In this document: positions 1 to 5,418 of the stretch, piece by piece
Layout: each line of letters begins with the position of its first letter
Position numbering within the stretch: position 1 is the first letter of the stretch
Source of the DNA: Flavobacterium sp. UBA807
GTDB taxonomy: Bacteria > Bacteroidota > Bacteroidia > Flavobacteriales > Flavobacteriaceae
Direction: 5' to 3'
Assembly: GCA_002296885.1 (NCBI GenBank)
Contig: DBIH01000263.1
Location: forward strand, 1 to 9,962
Length of the DNA: 9,962 bases
Notes under the pieces: model-generated
The model's input: the letters and a program-made list of their open reading frames with translations, nothing else
The model's database searches: none
Told to the model about the DNA's origin: nothing
Position numbers and translations under genes: made by a program

Positions 1-977
1 GTATCTTTTCCATCACCCAAAACTTTCCAGAAAGGAATAACTTCTATAATCTTATAAGGATATTCTGCTCCGGCTTCCTTGAAGAAGTCAGGTATCAAAT
101 CGGCTTCCTCATTCATAAAGATAATAGAAATTTCCGGAAAATTTTTATTTGTTTTCTTCAATTCAGTCAATTCTTTTGCAGCATGGCGGCAGTGATCACA
201 ACCAGGTACAAAGAAACAAAGCGTTTTTCTGCCTTTATCAATGTTTGAGAAGTATTGAGCATAACCTGATTTATGTTTTTCAGGCTCGTTGATCTCAACT
301 TTTACGTCATCTTTCTTTGCATCGACTTTTTTGATGGTGTCTTTTGCAATTGCCGAATCAGTTGTATCAACAGCTGCAGACTGAGTTGTATCTGTCACAG
401 TTTCTTCTGGAGTTGAAACGGTAAAATTACTTGCTGGCGGCTGGATTGGCGCCAACATAAAAATGCTTAGAATTGTAGCAAATAAAACAGTCGTCAAAAC
501 CCAAAAGTTTCCATTTTTGGAATCTTTGGGCAAAATCTTATACAGATAAACCAATAGACCTACAGCAACAATATTTTTGATAATAGCCTCGATTGGCGTC
601 ATTGGTAAAAGCTCACCAAAACAACCACAGTTACCTGTGTTTCCGCCACTTAAAAAAGTTACATAACTCAAGTGACCAATAAATACTACCAATAATAATA
701 TCGTAACCGGAATAACGAAATTACGCAAAAAGTTTTTCTGTAATAACAGTAAACCCAGAGCCAACTCAATTCCGATAAGCGTTCGTGAAAAGTAAGGAGC
801 AAAACCTTCAGAAAACCCCATTGGATAGAGTTGTTTGACTTCAAATGTTGAAATTGCGAAATAGGGTGAATCTAATAAATGTCCTTTGGAAAGCTTTGCC
901 AAAGCAGAAACTATAAAAAGCGCTGAAACGATAATTCTCAGTGTCCAGGCAATGTAATTTTTAGATGATGCTGTCAT
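1..977 (-). CDS. DoxX/MauE-like membrane protein fused to a thioredoxin-like domain (3' end outside window)
   Basis: The frame is open from the ATG at 977 to the window edge, about 325 codons, so the C-terminus is missing. Residues 1-175 carry hydrophobic segments near 10-27, 66-80, 86-105, 130-147 and 158-176, the layout of the DoxX/MauE redox-associated family. The motif NCGCFGE (116-122), a cysteine pair at the end of a membrane helix, is typical of MauE/VKOR-like partners. A Thr/Asp/Lys-rich linker (about 183-235) leads to a thioredoxin-like domain that begins FFVPGCDHCRH, with C260-x-x-C263 as the likely redox pair. By inference the protein passes electrons across the inner membrane to a periplasmic thioredoxin domain. 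The class resembles the Bacteroidota 'BT_3928 family'; substrates are not known to me. It starts 38 bases after the DUF1599 stop and is probably co-transcribed with that gene. Confidence 0.85.
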   Translation of the reverse strand, partial: MTASSKNYIAWTLRIIVSALFIVSALAKLSKGHLLDSPYFAISTFEVKQLYPMGFSEGFAPYFSRTLIGIELALGLLLLQKNFLRNFVIPVTILLLVVFIGHLSYVTFLSGGNTGNCGCFGELLPMTPIEAIIKNIVAVGLLVYLYKILPKDSKNGNFWVLTTVLFATILSIFMLAPIQPPASNFTVSTPEETVTDTTQSAAVDTTDSAIAKDTIKKVDAKKDDVKVEINEPEKHKSGYAQYFSNIDKGRKTLCFFVPGCDHCRHAAKELTELKKTNKNFPEISIIFMNEEADLIPDFFKEAGAEYPYKIIEVIPFWKVLGDGKD

Positions 978-990
978 AGTTTATTTTTTT

Positions 991-1016
991 TGTCACCCTG
1001 AGCGCAGCCGAAGGGT
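991..1016. repeat. REP-like GC-rich imperfect palindrome
   Basis: The core CACCCTGAGCGCAGCCGAAG followed by GGT has complementary ends (ACCCT and AGGGT) around a GC-rich centre. It stands out in an AT-rich gap of about 38 bases and touches the DUF1599 stop codon. From memory, very similar short sequences (CCCTGAGCGCAGTCGAAGGG and variants) recur between genes in Flavobacteriia and some other bacteria. Only one intergenic copy is visible here, so repeat status rests on recall. It could weakly terminate or stabilise the transcript between the two genes, but no T-run follows it on the minus strand. Confidence 0.6.
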
Positions 1017-1558
1017 TATTGTCCGAATTTCATCAAAATCAATGCAAAAACCGAATAGTTGATCATATCCTGATAATTGGCGTCAATACCTTCTGAAACC
1101 AGCGTTTTTCCTTTATTGTCTTCAATTTGTTTTACGCGAAGCAGTTTCTGCAGAATCAAATCGGTCAAAGAACTCACACGCATTTCCCGCCAGGCTTCCC
1201 CATAATCGTGATTTTTGTCTTCCATTAATTTTTTGGTGGCTGCTATTTTCTCATCATACAATTGAATGGCTTTTGCAGCATCCAAATCGGGCTGCTCGAC
1301 AACGCCTAAATCCAATTGGATTAAAGCCATTATTGAATAATTGATAATCCCAATAAATTCTCCGGTTTCATCTTCATCGACTTTTCGGATTTCATTTTGT
1401 TGCAAGCTTCTGATTCTTTGGGCTTTGATGAATATCTGGTCGGTTAATGATGGCAATCTCAAGATGCGCCAGGCACTTCCATAATCGGTCATTTTGTTTG
1501 CATAAAGTTGTCGGCAGATAGCGATAACCTTATCATATTCTTGAGAAGTTTTACTCAT
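1016..1558 (-). CDS. DUF1599 family protein with two tandem copies of the domain
   Basis: The protein has 180 residues, with no signal peptide or membrane segment, so it is probably cytosolic. It consists of two copies of one helical domain, residues about 8-85 and 101-179. Shared positions are K-x2-DYG-x-AWR (DYG at 25 and 118), SLTD (37 and 130) followed by K and R, and INYS before an ALI stretch (72 and 166). This matches the DUF1599 family, which I recall being linked by name to nucleotide modification; the biochemical role is unknown to me. I chose the ATG at 1558. An upstream TTG at 1579 would lie at the predicted transcription start of the promoter at 1587-1617, and the extra seven residues look non-coding. 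It is divergent from folP and probably heads a transcript with the DoxX/thioredoxin gene. Confidence 0.85.
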   Translation of the reverse strand: MSKTSQEYDKVIAICRQLYANKMTDYGSAWRILRLPSLTDQIFIKAQRIRSLQQNEIRKVDEDETGEFIGIINYSIMALIQLDLGVVEQPDLDAAKAIQLYDEKIAATKKLMEDKNHDYGEAWREMRVSSLTDLILQKLLRVKQIEDNKGKTLVSEGIDANYQDMINYSVFALILMKFGQ

Positions 1559-1573
1559 TTCAGTGTATCTTTG
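1541..1573 (+). promoter_or_regulatory. Candidate promoter for folP
   Basis: TATCTTTG at 1566-1573 fits the -7 box TAnnTTTG. The nearest -33-like element is TTG at 1541-1543 with a long 22-base spacer, so the match is partial. It would start transcription near 1580, about 70 bases before the folP ATG. It lies over the first codons of the DUF1599 gene and faces that gene's own promoter. No better plus-strand match was found between 1574 and 1649. Confidence 0.35.
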
Positions 1574-1586
1574 TATCAAATTTGTC

Positions 1587-1617
1587 CAAAAGTAAAGAAT
1601 AAAGATTGAAGTACAAA
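1587..1617 (-). promoter_or_regulatory. Bacteroidota-type housekeeping promoter of the DUF1599 gene
   Basis: On the minus strand TTTG (1617-1614), a 19-base spacer and TACTTTTG (1594-1587) match the Bacteroidota consensus TTTG-N19-TAnnTTTG exactly. Transcription should start near 1580-1582, giving a leader of about 22 bases before the ATG at 1558. This is the best promoter match in the window and supports the chosen start. Confidence 0.65.
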
Positions 1618-1649
1618 GGACTAAATCTTAGAAGTATCTTAAAAAACAA

Positions 1650-2468
1650 ATGACTATAAACTGCCTTGGAAAGCTTATCGATTTATCATCTCCCAAAGTC
1701 ATGGGAATATTGAATATTACGCCAAATTCGTTTTACGACGGTGGAAAATATTCTGATGAAAAAAGCATTCTGAATCAGGTTGAAAAAATGCTTGTTGAAG
1801 GAGCCACTTTTATTGATATTGGGGCTTATTCGAGTAAGCCAAGTGCCGAATTTGTTTCTGAAGAAGAAGAAATTTCGCGTTTAGTTCCGATGATTGAATT
1901 GATTTTAAATCATTTTCAGGAAACACTTATTTCTGTTGATACTTTCCGGGCAAATGTTGCTAAAACCGCTATAAAAAACGGTGCCCGCATCATCAATGAC
2001 ATTTCAGCAGGAAGTCTGGATGATAAAATGTTGCAGACAGTTGCAGAATTTCAGGTTCCGTATATCATGATGCACATGAAAGGAAATCCACAAACGATGC
2101 AGAGTCTGGTGCAATATGAAAACATTATAAAAGAAATGCTATTTTATTTTTCTGAAAAAGTAGCACAGGCAAGAAGTTTTGGAATTAACGACTTGATTAT
2201 TGATCCCGGATTTGGATTTGCTAAAACCCGTGAGCAGAATTTTGAAGTAATGAATAATCTTGAGCTGTTTCAGATGCTCGAATTACCTATTCTTGTTGGC
2301 GTTTCAAGAAAATCGATGATTTATAAAACTTTGGAAACTGAGCCTGATTTTGCCTTAAATGGAACGACTGTTCTGAATACGATAGCACTACAAAAAGGAG
2401 CTAATATTCTTAGGGTTCATGATGTAAAAGAAGCAATGGAAACCATTAAACTGGTTTCCCAGTTTTAA
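1650..2468 (+). CDS. folP: Dihydropteroate synthase
   Basis: This cytosolic TIM-barrel enzyme joins 6-hydroxymethyl-7,8-dihydropterin diphosphate to p-aminobenzoate in folate synthesis and is the sulfonamide target. At 272 residues it has the usual length. Family motifs appear in order: VMGILNITPNSFYDGG (17-32, pterin diphosphate loop), FIDIGAYSSKPSA (54-66, second loop), SVDTFR (95-100, with D97), RIINDIS (113-119), YIMMHMKG (138-145), IIDPGFGFAKT (183-193, with D186), PILVGVSRKS (213-222, with K221) and RVHD (255-258). All expected pterin contacts are present. Two loop positions differ from the E. coli form: Asn26 replaces the Asp of TPDSF, and Lys63 replaces the Arg of STRPG. The gene is transcribed alone, divergent from DUF1599, and its stop abuts the rlmH stop. 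Confidence 0.96.
   Translation: MTINCLGKLIDLSSPKVMGILNITPNSFYDGGKYSDEKSILNQVEKMLVEGATFIDIGAYSSKPSAEFVSEEEEISRLVPMIELILNHFQETLISVDTFRANVAKTAIKNGARIINDISAGSLDDKMLQTVAEFQVPYIMMHMKGNPQTMQSLVQYENIIKEMLFYFSEKVAQARSFGINDLIIDPGFGFAKTREQNFEVMNNLELFQMLELPILVGVSRKSMIYKTLETEPDFALNGTTVLNTIALQKGANILRVHDVKEAMETIKLVSQF
2446..2468. terminator. Candidate bidirectional terminator hairpin inside the end of folP
   Basis: AAACTGG (2448-2454) and CCAGTTT (2459-2465) form a 7-bp stem around a 4-base loop, TTTC on the plus strand. Read on the minus strand the loop is GAAA, a stable GNRA tetraloop closed by G-C. The flanking TTA and TAA can extend the stem with one bulged T, giving A-rich and T-rich arms on both sides. 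It starts 3 bases after the rlmH stop and spans the last folP codons. The T-tracts are short (TTTT on plus, TTT on minus), so termination may be weak. Confidence 0.45.
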
Positions 2469-2942
2469 TCACTGATGATGATAAGGCTCATTTCTAAGGA
2501 TTGTGAAGCCACGGTATAACTGCTCAATAAAAAATAAGCGAACCATTTGATGAGAGAAAGTCATTAGTGAAAGCGAAATTTTTCCCTGCGCTTTTCGATA
2601 CACTTCATCACTGAAACCATAAGGCCCGCCGATTACAAAAACCAAAGTTTTAACTCCGGAATTCATTTTCTTTTGAAGATAATCTGAGAATTTAACGCTG
2701 GAAAATGTTGTTCCGTTTTCGTCTAATAAAATTAGTTGGTCAGTAGGAGTGAGTTTGGACAAAATCAATTCACCTTCTTTTTCTTTTTGCTGACTTTCCG
2801 AAAGATTTTTGACGTTTTTAATGTCGGGAATAATTTCCAAATCAAACTTAATGTAAAACGATAAACGCTTAGTGTAATCATCAATTAACGATTGCAATGC
2901 TTTGTTGTCTGTTTTACCAATGGCTAAAAGTTTGATGTTCAT
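2469..2942 (-). CDS. rlmH: 23S rRNA (pseudouridine1915-N3) methyltransferase RlmH
   Basis: RlmH is a SPOUT-fold methyltransferase that uses S-adenosylmethionine to methylate pseudouridine 1915 in helix 69 of 23S rRNA on assembled 70S ribosomes. The 157 residues match the family length. Visible signatures are the N-terminal MNIKLLAIGK, LILLDENGT (70-78), the cofactor-knot loop FVIGGPYGFS (102-111), LSLMTFSHQMVR (124-135), EQLYRGFTI (140-148) and the C-terminal PYHHQ; most other bacteria end in PYHRE, and the HHQ ending is what I expect in Bacteroidota. It is the last gene of the minus-strand operon TPR-aroE-small membrane protein-rlmH, 5 bases after the preceding stop. Its stop codon directly abuts that of folP, with the hairpin at 2446-2468 as the likely end of transcription. 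Confidence 0.95.
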   Translation of the reverse strand: MNIKLLAIGKTDNKALQSLIDDYTKRLSFYIKFDLEIIPDIKNVKNLSESQQKEKEGELILSKLTPTDQLILLDENGTTFSSVKFSDYLQKKMNSGVKTLVFVIGGPYGFSDEVYRKAQGKISLSLMTFSHQMVRLFFIEQLYRGFTILRNEPYHHQ

Positions 2943-2947
2943 ATTTT

Positions 2948-3133
2948 CTACTGCTGCCTGTTTCTGATGGAGTCGACAATTTCCTTAACGAGTAATCCAA
3001 ATAACATCCCCATAACAAAAATGGATAAGAACTGAATGGCTCTGATGTTATCATTCCCCTGAATTCTACTAAAGTTTCCAACCGAAAGGATAAACAATAT
3101 TGCGAAAATGATTCTTCTTCTATTTGATTTCAT
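2948..3133 (-). CDS. Small two-helix membrane protein of unknown function
   Basis: The protein has 61 residues. After a basic start (KSNRRR) come two hydrophobic stretches, about 8-20 and 33-50, joined by a short polar loop (SRIQGNDNIRA), and then a charged tail ending SIRNRQQ. It should sit in the inner membrane with both ends in the cytoplasm by the positive-inside rule. I do not recognise a named family and propose no function. The tight fit between aroE (15 bases upstream) and rlmH (5 bases downstream), the ATG start and the clear hydrophobic pattern make a real gene likely. By position it is probably co-expressed with its neighbours. Confidence 0.7.
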   Translation of the reverse strand: MKSNRRRIIFAILFILSVGNFSRIQGNDNIRAIQFLSIFVMGMLFGLLVKEIVDSIRNRQQ

Positions 3134-3148
3134 AATTTATAGCTTTGA

Positions 3149-3919
3149 TTATTTATTCCAGATTTTCCAGGCTTTTTCAGCTTGAAGTATAAGCATTTCG
3201 TAACCGTTTTTAGTAAGGGCACCTTTCTTTTTGGCTTTCTTCAGAAATTGAGTTTCCTCAGGATTATAAATTAAATCGAAAGCAATATGCTTTTCAGTAA
3301 AGAAGTTATATGGAATTGGGGGAAATTCTTTGGTATTTGGTGTTGTACCAATTGGAGTACAATTTATAATAATCTGATGGTTATCAAAAGTTGTTGCGTT
3401 GATTCGATCATAATCAATCATGCCTTCTTTTACATCACGTGTAACGAATGTATATAAAATTCCGAGTTTGTCTAATGCAAATGAAACTGCTTTTGCAGCA
3501 CCTCCTGTTCCAAGTATTAAGGCTTTTTTGTGATGTGGTTGAAGGAGCGGTTCTAAGGATTTCATAAAACCATAATAATCGGAATTATATCCTTTCAGAT
3601 TTAACTTCGTTCCGTTCGACCCAGCCTCGGGTCCTTTTTTGGTAAATCGAATCACATTAACGGCACCAATTTGCGCAGCATTACGGGAAAGTTTATTCAG
3701 ATATGGAATTACTGATTCTTTATAGGGAATAGTTACATTTAATCCTTTCAAATCTGGATTATCAGAAATAATTTTTGGAAATTCTTCTATGTTTTGGATA
3801 TCGAAATTCTCATACGAACAATCCTCTAAACTTCCCAAAGTAAATTTATCAGTAAAGTATTTCTTCGAAAAAGAATAACTTATGTTTTTGCCAATGAGAC
3901 CATATCGTCTTCCCGACAT
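3149..3919 (-). CDS. aroE: Shikimate dehydrogenase
   Basis: AroE reduces 3-dehydroshikimate to shikimate with NADPH in the cytosol, the fourth step of the shikimate pathway. The 256 residues include the substrate-binding YSFSKKYF (15-22), NVTIPYKE (61-68) with catalytic Lys67, IGAVNVI (84-90), YNSD (111-114) with catalytic Asp114, the nucleotide-binding loop LGTGGAAKA (136-144), INCTPIG (185-191), FDLIYNP (214-220) and NGYEMLILQAEKAW near the C-terminus. I chose the ATG at 3919: it overlaps the TPR stop by one base (TAATG), suggesting translational coupling. A longer TTG-started form at 3973 would only add shadow sequence from the TPR gene. Codons 96-105 form an apparent ten-residue insertion in the loop between AVN and NSD, described separately. 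Confidence 0.94.
   Translation of the reverse strand: MSGRRYGLIGKNISYSFSKKYFTDKFTLGSLEDCSYENFDIQNIEEFPKIISDNPDLKGLNVTIPYKESVIPYLNKLSRNAAQIGAVNVIRFTKKGPEAGSNGTKLNLKGYNSDYYGFMKSLEPLLQPHHKKALILGTGGAAKAVSFALDKLGILYTFVTRDVKEGMIDYDRINATTFDNHQIIINCTPIGTTPNTKEFPPIPYNFFTEKHIAFDLIYNPEETQFLKKAKKKGALTKNGYEMLILQAEKAWKIWNK
3605..3634. repeat. GC-rich, partly palindromic 30-base in-frame insertion within aroE
   Basis: These 30 bases encode GPEAGSNGTK (aroE residues 96-105). They are 20/30 G+C in an AT-rich gene and contain the inverted repeat GACCC (3618-3622) and GGGTC (3629-3633) around AGCCTC. Between AVN and NSD this AroE has 23 residues, while E. coli AroE, as I recall it, has 13. Removing these ten codons restores the usual spacing exactly. 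The segment shares an ACCC...GGCTG core with the REP-like palindrome at 991-1016. That it is a dispersed repeat is inference. Confidence 0.45.
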
Positions 3920-5319
3920 TATTCCGGTTTTTTGTATTTTGAAATGTATTCCTGTACCGTTTCTCTTTCCCAAACTGTTGGAAACATATCCTTCAGTATC
4001 GTATTATGTTTGAAATTAATTCGAAGTGCATTGCTCAAATGATAATTTCCTTTTTCTTCTTCGTTTAGTAACAAATGAAAACCTGCCAAACGATATTCTA
4101 TTTCGTAATCATCCGGGAAATATTCAGATGCCTGAATTAATGTCAGTATGGCGTTGTTGAATTCGCCCATAATTTGCATGATATCAACCCAAAACAACCA
4201 GGTGTCTAATTGATAATCACCAAATTCGATAGCTTTTCTGTAGCCAAACTCAGCTTCTTCAAAATGATCCATTGCTTTGTTGATTGTAGCATATCGTTTC
4301 CAATATAAACGATTTTGGTCATCAATAGCCAAAGCTTTGTTTACATAATATAATGCTTTTTGGTAATTTTTCTGGCGAACATAAAAATCAGTAATTGCAA
4401 TCCAGCCTTTGTCCAAAAGCGGATCTTCATGAACTGTTTTGTTGAAATATTTAAGAGCCTCAACTTTGTTACCCAGCTTTTCAAAACATTTACCAATGCG
4501 AAGCAACGCATAAGAAGTTGGGTCGTCTAATTCGATGGTTCTGTTATAGCTTTCAATAGCTTCTTCATACCTTTTAAGGCGTTCCAGAGCTTTTCCTCTT
4601 TCCATATAAGCACCTATGAACTCATCGTCTATATAAGTAGCTAACTCGAAAGAAGTAGCAGCTTTTTCATAATCTTTTATTCCATAATACAATCTTCCTG
4701 ACTGATGCCAGGCAATTTCGCTGTATGGATTTCTATCGATATAGGTTTTAAGGTATTCAATAGCTTCCAGATTCTGGTCTAAAAACTCGAAACAATATAC
4801 CACATTATATAAGGCCGATTGGTCTTCGAAATCTTCTTCTAAACATTTGATGAAGTTTTCTTTTGCCAATTCAAGATTGTCCATAAAAAGATATTCCATA
4901 CCAATGAGGTTATAGACATCGGCAAAATCTTCGGTATATTTTAAGGCTTCTTTTAAAAGTTCAACCGCTTTTTCGTGTTGATCTCTTTTAGAATATATAT
5001 TGGCTTTTTGGATAAAAATTTCTTCGTTGGTTGGTTCAATGGCGTACAATTCGTTGAGTAATTTTTCTGCCTGATCGAGTTTATCGTCATACACAAGCAT
5101 TTCTACCTGAACGAGTTTTAAACCTGTAGATTTTGGATGCTGCTCCAGACCTAACTTCAATGCTTTTTTAGCTAAAGTAGCTTTTCCCATATCGAGGTAA
5201 TGCAAAATAATTTCCTCGAATTCCTCGGAATCGAAAAAGAATACTTTGTTGGTTTTCAGCATAGATTCGAATTTCGATAAGGATAAGTTGTAATCTTCTT
5301 CGTCGTGATCTAGGTGCAT
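3919..5319 (-). CDS. Cytosolic tetratricopeptide repeat protein with twelve TPR units
   Basis: The protein has 466 residues and no signal peptide or membrane segment. After an acidic 30-residue start, residues 31-438 divide into twelve consecutive 34-residue TPR units with no gaps. Typical TPR positions are visible, for example Y-x-K-A at 217-220 and RYEEAIESY at 250-258, and acidic-Asp/Pro turns end many units. The last ~28 residues form a short helical cap. Such a solenoid is a protein-binding scaffold; the partner and role are unknown. The ATG at 5319 opens the operon that continues into aroE through a TAATG overlap, then the small membrane protein and rlmH. No clear promoter was found in the 99 bases upstream. 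The gene is ordinary in composition and appears intact. Confidence 0.88.
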   Translation of the reverse strand: MHLDHDEEDYNLSLSKFESMLKTNKVFFFDSEEFEEIILHYLDMGKATLAKKALKLGLEQHPKSTGLKLVQVEMLVYDDKLDQAEKLLNELYAIEPTNEEIFIQKANIYSKRDQHEKAVELLKEALKYTEDFADVYNLIGMEYLFMDNLELAKENFIKCLEEDFEDQSALYNVVYCFEFLDQNLEAIEYLKTYIDRNPYSEIAWHQSGRLYYGIKDYEKAATSFELATYIDDEFIGAYMERGKALERLKRYEEAIESYNRTIELDDPTSYALLRIGKCFEKLGNKVEALKYFNKTVHEDPLLDKGWIAITDFYVRQKNYQKALYYVNKALAIDDQNRLYWKRYATINKAMDHFEEAEFGYRKAIEFGDYQLDTWLFWVDIMQIMGEFNNAILTLIQASEYFPDDYEIEYRLAGFHLLLNEEEKGNYHLSNALRINFKHNTILKDMFPTVWERETVQEYISKYKKPE

Positions 5320-5418
5320 AACATTGGGGTTTAAAATTATCCTTAATAAAATTATGGAAACGGGGTCTTTTTTTAGTGAGCCGTGATTATTGTTGTAAAC
5401 AATTTAATTAACAATTTT
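5320..5418. other. AT-rich gap between the aminotransferase and TPR genes
   Basis: The gap holds two copies of AACAATTT (5398-5405 and 5410-5417) at a 12-base period and a small inverted repeat, ATTGTT/AACAAT, around a 3-base loop (5389-5403) with one G-C pair per strand. No TAnnTTTG box for the TPR gene and no hairpin with a T-tract for the aminotransferase gene could be found. Whether the TPR operon has its own start here or is read through from the OstA-aminotransferase pair is undecided. Confidence 0.4.

Noticed and set aside
1559..1579. A seven-residue extension of the DUF1599 protein from TTG 1579
   Set aside because: It would begin at the predicted transcription start itself, and the ATG at 1558 gives a normal leader and N-terminus.
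3920..3973. An 18-residue N-terminal extension of aroE starting at TTG 3973
   Set aside because: It overlaps the end of the TPR gene in another frame, resembles no AroE N-terminus, and the ATG at 3919 forms a classic TAATG junction.
5389..5403. ATTGTT/AACAAT inverted repeat as a terminator for the aminotransferase gene
   Set aside because: The stem has a single G-C pair, a 3-base loop and no T-tract after it.
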